Assembly (NCBI RefSeq): GCF_000178855.1
Contig: NZ_ADVG01000001.1
Location: 2,517,481-2,581,480 of the forward strand
Reading direction: 5' to 3'
DNA length: 64,000 nt
From: Ktedonobacter racemifer DSM 44963
GTDB lineage: Bacteria; Chloroflexota; Ktedonobacteria; Ktedonobacterales; Ktedonobacteraceae
The number at the start of each line of letters is the position of its first letter. Position 1 is the first letter of the stretch. The translations under genes were made by a program, and so were the position numbers. The notes beneath the pieces were generated by a model. That model saw nothing but the letters and a program-made list of their open reading frames with translations, searched no databases and was not told where the DNA came from. Positions 8,532-16,954 of this stretch are shown here, piece by piece.

Positions 8532-9464
8532 ATGACCGCAACATCCCTCAAACAGTCCAGTGCCCGTCTTCGACGACGGGATCCGCAGGCGCGTCGTAAC
8601 TTCCTCTGGGGACTGTTCTTTACATCACCGGCCATCATCGGTCTGCTTGGATTCACTGCCTACCCACTGCTCGCATCCCTATATTACAGTTTTACCTCGT
8701 ACTCGATGTTTGGTCCCATCAGGTGGATTGGCCTGACAAACTTCACCGACCTGTTCACCGATAGTAACTGGTGGTTGTCTCTCTATAACACCTTCTACAT
8801 CCTCATCTTTTCCGTTCCCCTGGGTATCCTCGTCGCCCTCGGTCTGGCGCTTCTCCTCAATTCCAAGGTACGCGGCATCACCGTTTACCGGACGATTTTC
8901 TATCTACCGAGCATTGTGCCGATTGTCGCATCTGCTGTCGTCTGGAGCTATGTGCTCAATCCACAGTATGGGGTTTTGAATAACATCCTGAGCGCCTTTG
9001 GGATCAACGGTCCTGGCTGGCTGACCAGCCCTGACTGGTCGAAGCCCGCCCTGATCCTTATTAGCGTCTGGGGAGTCGGTAATCTTATGATCATTATGTT
9101 GGCTGGCCTGCAAGATGTACCACAGGATCTCTACGACGCCTCCAGGGTTGATGGAGCGGGCGTATGGGGCCGCTTCTGGAATGTGACCATACCCTTCTTG
9201 AGTCCACACCTGCTGTTCGCGCTGGTGACCGGCCTGATCGCTGCCTTCCAGTACTTTGCGCCAGCTTATGTCTTGACCAATGGTGAGGGCACACCAGCAG
9301 GTTCTACACTCATTTCCAGTCTCTATCTCTACCAGAACGCGTTCCGCTTCTTCAAGGTAGGCTATGCCAGTGCGATGGCGTGGGTTCTATTTATCATCAT
9401 CGTTGTGTGTACCGTGCTGGTATTCCGTTTCGTTGGCCGGCGCATTTACTACGGAGGTGCATAG
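8532..9464 (+). CDS. ABC transporter permease, MalF/UgpA type
   Basis: A 310-aa inner-membrane permease with six predicted membrane segments and the EAA loop seen as DASRVDGAGVWGRFWNVTIPFLSP near residues 200-225. ATG 8532 follows GGAGGA. It pairs with the MalG-type permease that starts 2 bp after its stop. Neither this operon nor its neighbours encodes an ATPase, so a shared MsmX/UgpC-type ATPase elsewhere is expected. Confidence 0.92.
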   Translation: MTATSLKQSSARLRRRDPQARRNFLWGLFFTSPAIIGLLGFTAYPLLASLYYSFTSYSMFGPIRWIGLTNFTDLFTDSNWWLSLYNTFYILIFSVPLGILVALGLALLLNSKVRGITVYRTIFYLPSIVPIVASAVVWSYVLNPQYGVLNNILSAFGINGPGWLTSPDWSKPALILISVWGVGNLMIIMLAGLQDVPQDLYDASRVDGAGVWGRFWNVTIPFLSPHLLFALVTGLIAAFQYFAPAYVLTNGEGTPAGSTLISSLYLYQNAFRFFKVGYASAMAWVLFIIIVVCTVLVFRFVGRRIYYGGA

Positions 9465-9466
9465 TC

Positions 9467-10369
9467 ATGGCACAGGGCATTTACATTCCAGAACAAAACG
9501 AGGAGCAGGCACTTATCGAGGCACGTCAAAGCGCCAGTAATCGGCGCTTCAGTATAGGGCAGCGCATAGCAACACACGCGGCGCTCATCATCTTGAGCTT
9601 GATCTTTATTACGCCGTTTTTCTGGATGTTCACTGGCTCCCTCAAGACTGAAGCCGATTTGAATGCGCTTCCGATCACCTGGTTGCCCCAGACCATCGAT
9701 CTAGGGAACTACATCTATGGCTTGCAGGCACTGCCATTTGCCCTCTACATCGTCAATACACTGGTCATTTGTCTCTGCTCGATGATTGGAGCAGTCCTTG
9801 CCAGCTCATTTGTAGCCTATGGCATTGCGCGTATCGACTGGCCTCTACGCACACCGCTATTCATAATCATCTTAGGGACGACGATGATTCCCTTCTACGT
9901 GACAATGGTTCCCCTGTTTACTCTGTTCCGCAACATAGGCTGGGTAGATACCTACCTACCGCTGATTGTGCCAACGTTCTTCGGGGTACCTTTCTACATC
10001 TTCCTGCTCAGGCAGTTCTTCTTAACCATTCCCAAGGATCTATCAGATGCGGCGAAGATTGATGGCGCGAATGAGCTGTCAATTTTCTTCCGCCTCATCT
10101 TACCCCTGTCCAAACCGGCTCTGGCTGCGGTGGCGCTCTTCCAATTCCTGATATCCTGGAGCGACTTCCTGGGGCCGCTGATCTACCTCAGTAACCAGAA
10201 CCACTACACTGTGTCACTGGGCCTCTCGTTCTTTCAGGGTCAATATAATACCGAATACGGGGCAATGATGGCTGTGAGCGTGGTGCTGGTGATACCTGTC
10301 ATAATTTTGTTCTTCTTTGCCCAGCGTACTTTTATTCAAGGCATTACGTTGACGGGCGTGAAGGGCTAG
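9467..10369 (+). CDS. ABC transporter permease, MalG/UgpE type
   Basis: A 300-aa permease starting at ATG 9467, just after the upstream permease stop, with GGAGG ending about 10 bp before. The EAA loop is DAAKIDGANELSIFFRLILP. Several hydrophobic segments and the ending RTFIQGITLTGVKG are characteristic of MalG-type subunits. The gene is translationally coupled to its partner. The frame is open further upstream, but that stretch overlaps the previous gene and is not coding. Confidence 0.92.
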   Translation: MAQGIYIPEQNEEQALIEARQSASNRRFSIGQRIATHAALIILSLIFITPFFWMFTGSLKTEADLNALPITWLPQTIDLGNYIYGLQALPFALYIVNTLVICLCSMIGAVLASSFVAYGIARIDWPLRTPLFIIILGTTMIPFYVTMVPLFTLFRNIGWVDTYLPLIVPTFFGVPFYIFLLRQFFLTIPKDLSDAAKIDGANELSIFFRLILPLSKPALAAVALFQFLISWSDFLGPLIYLSNQNHYTVSLGLSFFQGQYNTEYGAMMAVSVVLVIPVIILFFFAQRTFIQGITLTGVKG

Positions 10370-10382
10370 CAAGGAGCATTTG

Positions 10383-11195
10383 ATGAGACTTGGTTGTAAC
10401 ACGGTACTATTTCCCACGCAAGATTTGCAAGGAGCGCTGGCACGCGTAGCCTGGTGCGGTTTCAAGGAGGTTGAGTTGGCGGCCATACCGGGTATGTGCG
10501 AGCACGTTGTGCCCACGCGCGACGATGCGCAGGAGATCAAACGACAGGTAGAGGAAGCCGGGCTACGAGCCGTCGCTATGGAGGCGGCGATGAACCTCAC
10601 CGTGCCAGACAATATCCCGCGCTTTCTCTCGGTGCTGCGCTTCGCCGCGCAACTTGGCATCGAGGTCGTCAATTCGGGTAACGGAGGGAAGAGCGATAAT
10701 CGTGAAGACGAGCGCGTGGTGCATGCAGCCATTCGCGAACTAGCTCCCCGTGCGCAAGAATTGGGCGTGAAGATAGGCGTCAAAGCCCACGTCAATCAGG
10801 CCATCTATAATACGGCAAGCGCGCTGCGTGCCCTGGATGCGGTTCCGCTAGAAGGCTGGGGCATTAACTACGATGCCAGCCACCTCTATCGCGTGGGCGA
10901 TGATATGGTGCAGGCTGTGCAGCAGTTGGGGCAGAAGATTGTGTCTGTACACATTCGCGATACCCTTGAACAAGTTATCTCCATCGGTCCGCCACCCACG
11001 CAAGTTGCGGGTCGAGGGAATATCGATCTGTTGGCCATCGTGCGTGCGTTGCAGGCGATAGGCTATAAAGGACCTGTTGATCTGGAGGTCATTGGTGGTG
11101 CGAAATTCCAGGATTGGCAGATGGTTGCTATTGCCGCCGAGAGCCGTGGCTATCTGCATCGCGTCATGCAAACAGTTGAGGAGGGATCATGTTAA
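10383..11195 (+). CDS. TIM-barrel sugar phosphate isomerase/epimerase-like protein
   Basis: A 270-aa protein of the AP-endonuclease-2 / xylose-isomerase-like superfamily (IolE, IolI and relatives). The start MRLGCNTVLFPTQDLQGAL, the internal GINYDASHLYRVGDDMVQAV and the ending VDLEVIG are typical of the barrel and its metal site. AAGGAG precedes ATG 10383. It probably isomerises or epimerises a keto-sugar or inositol derivative in the cytoplasm. It overlaps the next dehydrogenase by 7 bp, which argues for a joint pathway. Confidence 0.85.
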   Translation: MRLGCNTVLFPTQDLQGALARVAWCGFKEVELAAIPGMCEHVVPTRDDAQEIKRQVEEAGLRAVAMEAAMNLTVPDNIPRFLSVLRFAAQLGIEVVNSGNGGKSDNREDERVVHAAIRELAPRAQELGVKIGVKAHVNQAIYNTASALRALDAVPLEGWGINYDASHLYRVGDDMVQAVQQLGQKIVSVHIRDTLEQVISIGPPPTQVAGRGNIDLLAIVRALQAIGYKGPVDLEVIGGAKFQDWQMVAIAAESRGYLHRVMQTVEEGSC

Positions 11196-12178
11196 AAGTT
11201 GCTGTCATTGGACTGGGCCATATCGGCCAGACCCATACACGCTATTACAGCCAGAACAAGGACGTTGAACTTGTTGCCCTATGCGATATCCTGCCCGAAC
11301 GCGTCGATCCTGTGGCGCGCCAGTACGGGGTCAAAGCCTATCACGATCTTGACGAGATGCTCGCCAACGAGGCTATCGATGCCGTCAGCGTTGCCACTGC
11401 TGGCCCCGAAAACGGTGGTCATCACTATGATCCAACCATGAAATGCCTCGCTGCTCGCAAGCATGTATTGGTGGAGAAGCCTATCTCCAACAATATTGAG
11501 CATGCACGCGAAATGGTGCGTTGTGCCAAAGAGCAAGGCGTGTTGTTTGGCGTCAATCTAAATCATCGCTTCACACCAGCGGCGGATAGGGCAAAGCAGC
11601 TATTGACCGAGGGAAAAATGGGTGAGGTGCTGTTTATCAATATGGCTTTGTGGATTAACAACCCCAATGAAAGCTCCCCCTGGTTTCACATGCGTGCACT
11701 GCACCCGCATTCCATTGATGTCATGCGCACTTTTGGCGGCCCCATCAGGCGCGTCCAGGCTTTCATGTACAAGGGGCCGGGGCGCAAGATCTGGTCCAAT
11801 GCCTCGATAAATATGCAGTTCGCCAGTGGTGCCGTTGGTCACCTCACTGGCAGCTACGATGCCAGCCGTTTTCATCCCATCGAGCGCTGTGAGGTAGGCG
11901 GCAGTAATGGGCGTTTTGTCATCGAGAATGTCTTCGAGCGGTTGGAGTTCTTCCCGCGCAATAGTCCCGACAAGCTTGTGGTAGCGAATCCCATTATGGG
12001 CGGAGGCATGGGGACGTTCGATGACACCTTCCGCAATCGTATCATGACCTTTGTTGAGCAGGTGCAGGCCGGTGGACCGCTCGACGCTTCGGGCGATGAT
12101 GGACTGGCAGCTCAAGAGGTAATAGAAGCCGCTATACGCTCGTGGGAGCACGGCACGATTGAGGAGGTACAAGGGTAA
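11189..12178 (+). CDS. Gfo/Idh/MocA-family NAD(P)-dependent oxidoreductase (1)
   Basis: A 329-aa dehydrogenase. The N-terminal Rossmann motif is VAVIGLGHIGQTHTRYY; the family signature EKPISNNIEHA contains the conserved Lys of the EKP motif near residue 98. The C-terminal substrate domain has HPHSIDVMRTFGG, including the usual catalytic His. Members oxidise sugars, inositols or their acids. GAGGAGG precedes the start, and the gene overlaps the isomerase stop, so the two are co-translated. Confidence 0.92.
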   Translation: MLKVAVIGLGHIGQTHTRYYSQNKDVELVALCDILPERVDPVARQYGVKAYHDLDEMLANEAIDAVSVATAGPENGGHHYDPTMKCLAARKHVLVEKPISNNIEHAREMVRCAKEQGVLFGVNLNHRFTPAADRAKQLLTEGKMGEVLFINMALWINNPNESSPWFHMRALHPHSIDVMRTFGGPIRRVQAFMYKGPGRKIWSNASINMQFASGAVGHLTGSYDASRFHPIERCEVGGSNGRFVIENVFERLEFFPRNSPDKLVVANPIMGGGMGTFDDTFRNRIMTFVEQVQAGGPLDASGDDGLAAQEVIEAAIRSWEHGTIEEVQG

Positions 12179-12183
12179 ACAAG

Positions 12184-13632
12184 ATGCAGAGACCAAACAT
12201 CGTTCTGATTGCCCTGGATACTCAGCGTGCGGACCATCTGGGATGCTACGGCTATTCCAAAGCGACCAGCCCGTTCATCGATAGCATTGCGCGGCGCGGC
12301 GTGCTCTTTGAGCGTTGTTACGCGCCCAATATTCCCACTCATCCCAGCTTCACAACCATGCTCAGTGGGAAGGAAGCGATGACGCACAACATCGTCAACA
12401 TTGGTGGGGGTGCTCCTATTGCCGAAGGGATACGCCTGTTGCCTGAGATCCTCAAGAAACAGGGCTACGCAACCGTTGCTGTGGACAGTATGGGCCGCCA
12501 TTTCAGCCGTGGCTTCGATGAGTACATTCCCTACACGTGGGATCGCTCTGATCCGAGGGTGCTGCGCAAGGCGGAGGCGGTCAACGCAAAAGCGCTGCCA
12601 GTCATTCAGCGCTTGAGTAAGCAGGAAGAGCCGTTTTTCCTCTTTATTCACTACTGGGACCCGCACACGCCATATCTGCCTCCCCCAGCCTACAGGCGCA
12701 AATTCTATCCCAAAGACCGTGACCCTTACGATCCTGAGAACCACAGCATGGATGAAGCCTGGACATGGGAGCCGTTCAAATGGTACTTCCATGACTGGAT
12801 GCCGGGTGTGACCGACGCCGAATACGTGGTCAATCTTTATGATGGTGAGACGGCCTATATGGATCATCACCTGCGTACTATCTTTGCTGAGCTTGCACCG
12901 CAACTCCAGGACACGCTGGTGATTATCACCGCTGATCATGGTGAAATTCTCAATGAGCAACTGGGGTACTTCGACCATCATGGGCTTTATGAAGGCAATG
13001 TGCACGTGCCCCTCATTTTCTACTGGCCGGGTACAATGCCCAGGGGCAAACGTGTGCCCGGCTTCGTGCAAAATCTCGACTTGGCACCCACCATGCTTGA
13101 ACTGGCGGGCATCCTTGATCACGATAGGATGGAGGGCCTTAGCCTGCTTCCTCCTATCTTTGGACTGCGTGATGGCAATTATGATGAGGTGTACCTCTCT
13201 GAGGCGACGTGGGAGTTGAAACGTGGTTTGCGCACACAGCGCTGGAAATTCATCAACTCGCTGGAACCAGACCGTCACGGCCGCCCTATGCAAGAACTGT
13301 TTGATCTTCAGAGTGATCCACAGGAACAACGCAATGTTGTTGCGCAGTACAGCGATTTGGCCCAGGGACTGGCGTCACGCCTCGATACGTGGGTCGCGCG
13401 ACGTCTGGCGGAGACGGGACGGAAAGTTGATCCTCTGCAAACGCAAGGCATTTGTGGCACGAAGATCGGCACACCCAGGCCCGGCGAACTTATTGGAGCA
13501 GGAGCCACGCCGCTACACGAGCGAAAACAGGCACAGGCAGCCACCATTCCCGCACCTGAGGCGCTTCAAGCACCCAACGAGGTGACCGACGAGGCGAAAG
13601 GAGTGAAACTCCATGGCTATGTCAAGCGATAA
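12184..13632 (+). CDS. Sulfatase-fold hydrolase with Thr at the nucleophile position (1)
   Basis: A 482-aa alkaline-phosphatase-superfamily protein resembling arylsulfatases: PNIVLIALDTQRADHLGCYG at the N-terminus (metal-binding Asp), LVIITADHGE in the second metal site, and a C-terminal QELFDLQSDPQEQRNV segment. The sulfatase consensus C/S-x-P-S-R is replaced by T52-H-P-S-F56, so neither formylglycine formation nor the usual Arg is possible. Thr nucleophiles occur in phosphodiesterase and phosphoethanolamine-transferase branches of the superfamily. No signal peptide is seen, so it acts in the cytoplasm, probably on a phospho- or sulfo-ester of the imported substrate. Confidence 0.82.
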   Translation: MQRPNIVLIALDTQRADHLGCYGYSKATSPFIDSIARRGVLFERCYAPNIPTHPSFTTMLSGKEAMTHNIVNIGGGAPIAEGIRLLPEILKKQGYATVAVDSMGRHFSRGFDEYIPYTWDRSDPRVLRKAEAVNAKALPVIQRLSKQEEPFFLFIHYWDPHTPYLPPPAYRRKFYPKDRDPYDPENHSMDEAWTWEPFKWYFHDWMPGVTDAEYVVNLYDGETAYMDHHLRTIFAELAPQLQDTLVIITADHGEILNEQLGYFDHHGLYEGNVHVPLIFYWPGTMPRGKRVPGFVQNLDLAPTMLELAGILDHDRMEGLSLLPPIFGLRDGNYDEVYLSEATWELKRGLRTQRWKFINSLEPDRHGRPMQELFDLQSDPQEQRNVVAQYSDLAQGLASRLDTWVARRLAETGRKVDPLQTQGICGTKIGTPRPGELIGAGATPLHERKQAQAATIPAPEALQAPNEVTDEAKGVKLHGYVKR

Positions 13633-14674
13633 TGTCGTGCGCATTGGGGTCATCAGCTTCGCGCATGGACATGTCAACGCCTACATCGAATCCATCAAAC
13701 ACTTTAACGATGCGCTTGTGATCGCAGCCTGGGATGAGGACCGCGAACGTGGCATGGCACGCTGTCAACAATACGGCATCGCGTACGAGCGCAACCTGGA
13801 TGACCTCTTGCAACGTGAAGATATCGATGCTGTCTTCGTCACTAGCCCGACCAATCAGCACGCGGTGCACGTGGTTGCAGCAGCGCAAGCTGGTAAACAT
13901 GTGCTGCTTCAGAAACCTATGGCATTGACGCTGACAGATTGCGATACCATCATTTCTACGGTCAAGCGATACGGCATCAAGTTTAGCATGTGCTACCAGA
14001 TGCGTGTCGATCCGGTGAATCAGAAAATCAAGGCGCTGCTCGACGAGGGGGCATTGGGGAAGATTGCCGTCGTGCGCCGTCGACACGCGATCAATGCCCT
14101 GCTCACGCCAGGCTTTGCGCGATCTGGTAACTGGCATATCGACCCGGTGCAGAATATGGGCATGTTCATGGACGATGCCTCGCATGCCGCTGATTGGTTC
14201 TATTGGATGCTGGGGCGGCCCGTCAGCGTCATGGCGGAGATTGATAATATTGTCACGACTGTAGCCCCGGATGATAACGGCATTGCCATCTATCGCTTTG
14301 CCAAGAAGGAAATGGGCATTCTGCTAAATAGTTCGACGATGCTTGCTGCCGAGGCCACCACCGAGGTGTATGGCGACCAGGGCGTGCTTGTGCAAAATTA
14401 TGGTGATGCACCATCGTCGTGGCTGCCGCATCCACCCGAGGCTCCTGCGCTCAAAATGTATCAAGCCAGCGCGCGTGAGTGGAGTAGCTTTGATCTACCC
14501 GCTAACCGCCAGCAAGCGGAGCGCATCAAAGCGGTACCACGCCCGTTGATCGACTACTTGCAAGGACGAGCGGAACCATTGGCAACTGCGGAGGATGGGC
14601 GCGTATGCATCGAAATGGTGCTCGCTGCTTACCAATCGGCCCGGGAAGGAAGACGCATCCATTTCTCACGCTAG
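13613..14674 (+). CDS. Gfo/Idh/MocA-family NAD(P)-dependent oxidoreductase (2)
   Basis: A 353-aa dehydrogenase overlapping the upstream hydrolase by 20 bp. Rossmann part IGVISFAHGHVNAYIESIKH deviates from the usual GxGxxG, which may weaken or alter cofactor binding; the later VFVTSPTNQHAVHVV and LLQKPMALTLTD (QKP instead of EKP) keep the key Lys. DDASHAADWFYWMLG supplies the C-terminal His/Asp. It is clearly distinct from the dehydrogenase at 11189 and probably acts on a different intermediate of the same pathway. Confidence 0.88.
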   Translation: MAMSSDNVVRIGVISFAHGHVNAYIESIKHFNDALVIAAWDEDRERGMARCQQYGIAYERNLDDLLQREDIDAVFVTSPTNQHAVHVVAAAQAGKHVLLQKPMALTLTDCDTIISTVKRYGIKFSMCYQMRVDPVNQKIKALLDEGALGKIAVVRRRHAINALLTPGFARSGNWHIDPVQNMGMFMDDASHAADWFYWMLGRPVSVMAEIDNIVTTVAPDDNGIAIYRFAKKEMGILLNSSTMLAAEATTEVYGDQGVLVQNYGDAPSSWLPHPPEAPALKMYQASAREWSSFDLPANRQQAERIKAVPRPLIDYLQGRAEPLATAEDGRVCIEMVLAAYQSAREGRRIHFSR

Positions 14675-14690
14675 AAAGAGGGATTGACCC

Positions 14691-16049
14691 ATGCCCGAAC
14701 CTACAAACCAGCCCGATATCGTGGTGGTCGCCATCGATACATTGCGCCCGGATCACCTGGGATGCTACGGCTATCCCAAAGCAACTTCGCCAGAGATTGA
14801 TGCGCTGGCTGCTGAGAGCATCGTCTTCGACCGTGCTTTTGCCGCTGGCATACCAACCATGCCCTCATTTACCACGCTTTTCACCGGCTTGCATCCCTAT
14901 CGACACGGTATTGTTGCGCATCTCAGCAAGCGCCGTCTCGCCGAGCGTATCCTGTTTCTTCCGCAATTGCTAAAACAACGTGGCTATATCACGGCGGCGT
15001 GCGATAACCTGGCGGTGCAGGGTAACGGACGTGGTAGCTGGTTCGCGCGCGGCTACGATTACTACTCAGGCTTCGTATACAAACCCTTTGCCGATCAAAG
15101 CAAGCAACTCACCGACCGCGCTTTGAGCTTGATTCAGGAATATAGCGGGAACCCGCTGTTTCTTTTTATGCACTACTGGGAGCCGCATACGCCCTATGGA
15201 CCACAGCCGCCCTATGATATGTTGCATTACGAACCAAACTCTGGTCCGATTGACCTAGCTGAGGTGAGAAGCATTTACCCTGAATACTACGATGCATTGC
15301 TGGACGATATGAAACTGCGTTATCCCGATGACTATGCTTATGTTGTCGCGCAGTATGACGGTGAGATTAGCCAGGTGGATGCTCAGGTGGGTCGTCTCAC
15401 ACGGGTGCTGAAAGCGCGCGGCAACTGGGACAATACCATCTTTCTGTTGCTCTCCGATCATGGAGAGTGCTTCGGCGAGGGCGGTTTCTACTTTGATCAT
15501 CATGGCCTGTACGATGCCGTAACGCATATCGCGCTCATGTTACGGCTGCCGGGTCAGCAGACCAGGCGTGTCGGGGCGCTGGTCTCGACCGAAGATATCC
15601 TACCGACCCTTAGTGATCTGGTAGGGCTGCCAGCACTGCCATATCCACTGACCGGCACGAGTATCATGCCGCTGCTCAATGATACAAGTGAGACCATACG
15701 ACCGCATGTAATCTCCGCCGAGTCTACACGTCAAGCATCGCTCGCACTGCGCATGCTTGACTGGAAGGTCATTTTACCCATCGTTGATGATACTCAGGGA
15801 CAACCTTTGCCTGATTTTTACGGACGGCAGCGCAGCGCTGATCCGCTGCTCTTCCATCTCAGGTCGGACCCTGGCGAACAACGAAATCTGAGCGATAATC
15901 TTCCAGACAAGCTTGCCGAAATGCTGACGATACTCGCCGACTGGCGCACTGAAATGGCACGCATTACGGGCGAGCCGGACCCCATTCAAAGCCAGGGGCT
16001 GACCTTGCCATACAGCCAATTCATGGAGCGTGTTCTTGCCCGGCGCTGA
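14691..16049 (+). CDS. Sulfatase-fold hydrolase with Thr at the nucleophile position (2)
   Basis: A 452-aa paralogue of the hydrolase at 12184. N-terminal IVVVAIDTLRPDHLGCYGYP, second metal site FLLLSDHGECFGEGG, and the nucleophile motif T56-M-P-S-F60 in place of C-x-P-S-R. The ending DPLLFHLRSDPGEQRNLSD follows sulfatase form. GAGGGA lies before ATG 14691. It is the last gene of the train; about 300 bp without a gene follow. Two such enzymes in one operon suggest two ester bonds or two substrates. No signal peptide is visible. Confidence 0.82.
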   Translation: MPEPTNQPDIVVVAIDTLRPDHLGCYGYPKATSPEIDALAAESIVFDRAFAAGIPTMPSFTTLFTGLHPYRHGIVAHLSKRRLAERILFLPQLLKQRGYITAACDNLAVQGNGRGSWFARGYDYYSGFVYKPFADQSKQLTDRALSLIQEYSGNPLFLFMHYWEPHTPYGPQPPYDMLHYEPNSGPIDLAEVRSIYPEYYDALLDDMKLRYPDDYAYVVAQYDGEISQVDAQVGRLTRVLKARGNWDNTIFLLLSDHGECFGEGGFYFDHHGLYDAVTHIALMLRLPGQQTRRVGALVSTEDILPTLSDLVGLPALPYPLTGTSIMPLLNDTSETIRPHVISAESTRQASLALRMLDWKVILPIVDDTQGQPLPDFYGRQRSADPLLFHLRSDPGEQRNLSDNLPDKLAEMLTILADWRTEMARITGEPDPIQSQGLTLPYSQFMERVLARR

Positions 16050-16400
16050 TAATTTGTTAAGAGGCTTACCGACCTGCTGTGCTGGCATGTAGGCTCAATA
16101 TGCGCAAAGCTATCATGAAGTGCAAGGTAGCTACTTTCCAATTTCTCAGTAGTATGTACTGATCTGCTTTACAAGCTGCTTGAGCTATGTCGACTCGTCG
16201 CAGAAAACTGGTAGCAGATACTGCCAGCCTGTTACGCGTCTAAACCCGACCATTCAATCTTTTCTGCTGAGAGAAAACCGATTACAAGCAGAATGACGAG
16301 CAAAAACTCGCAGCAGAATAGGAAAACCTGTTAAATCAGAATCTATTTGCACCTGGTAGCAGTTTCGCGCATATTAGGCCTTGTACTACCGGTTGAAGGA
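16050..16400. other. Gene-free stretch after the catabolic operon
   Basis: No coding sequence is recognised. The region contains repeated short GCAGAA-type runs (for example near 16200 and 16310) but no clear terminator hairpin was seen. Confidence 0.4.
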
Positions 16401-16405
16401 GGTGC

Positions 16406-16671
16406 GCTTATTTACCAATCATGTAGAAGTTGTCGCTGGTTCGAATACGACCAGGGAACCTTTTGTGGAATATACAGATGCCTATGGGTCTACTGGTCCT
16501 CAGACCTCGACCATTGGAATCCTGCAAATAAAGCGGTTGTGCTTGGTGGATCTGGCTATTCCCGGCCACACACCATTATTGGATTGCCCTCAGTCGTCCC
16601 TCTGGGTGGTCGCCTGGCAATCTATTATGACGGGTTAGCCGAAAGCGGGTTCACCCATATGCGATGCGACA
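16406..16671 (+). pseudogene. Fragment of a glycoside-hydrolase-like beta-propeller gene
   Basis: Segments VYWSSDLDHWNPANKAVVLG and LPSVVPLGGRLAIYYDGL resemble five-bladed propeller glycosidases (GH43/GH130-like), where S-D-L-x-H-W and YDG recur. The upstream part (VEVVAGSNTTREPF) is in another frame, so a frameshift separates them. The similarity stops where a serine-recombinase tail begins at about 16672. It is probably a remnant of a gene that once extended the sugar island. Family assignment is tentative. Confidence 0.4.
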
Positions 16672-16835
16672 TGGTTATGCACATTTTAGAGCCAGGAAGG
16701 CTTCATTATGATGTGGAACAACAATTCATTGCAGCTATAACACCGCGGCCCGCGTTTTTACCGGTTTTGAGAATGCTAGAGGGCGTCATAGAACGCGAAG
16801 AAACCGCCGGAACGCTTGTTGTACTCCGACGGTGA
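16672..16835 (+). pseudogene. C-terminal tail of a serine recombinase (copy 1)
   Basis: Encodes MVMHILEPGRLHYDVEQQF and RPAFLPVLRMLEGVIE, ending at TGA 16833-16835. The same tail follows recognisable recombinase sequence at 31654-32162, and a worn third copy lies near 47941. It is fused directly to the glycosidase-like fragment, so the junction at about 16672 is a deletion or insertion scar. Confidence 0.6.
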
Positions 16836-16844
16836 CGGAAACAC

Positions 16845-16907
16845 AAAAGCGCCAGAGTCTTGATTGACTCTGGCGCTTTTCTTGGGTCCAACAGCGGAAC
16901 CAACGGG
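16845..16907 (+). terminator. Hairpin plus CGGAACCAACGGG core (module 1)
   Basis: Perfect 15-bp arms (16845-16859, 16866-16880, loop TTGATT) end in TTTT and look like the recombinase terminator. Twelve bases on lies CAGCGGAACCAACGGG (16892-16907), a core shared by six loci in this window. Relative to module 2 the arms differ by a compensating G-C to A-T change. Confidence 0.7.
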
Positions 16908-16954
16908 ATTCTGCTTATTTCCAACAACACTGCGTGACAGGTTGCTATTTCAGC

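Noticed and set aside
12112..13329. A 405-codon minus-strand frame opposite the first sulfatase-fold gene
   Set aside because: The plus strand encodes a full family member with motifs; the minus frame has none.
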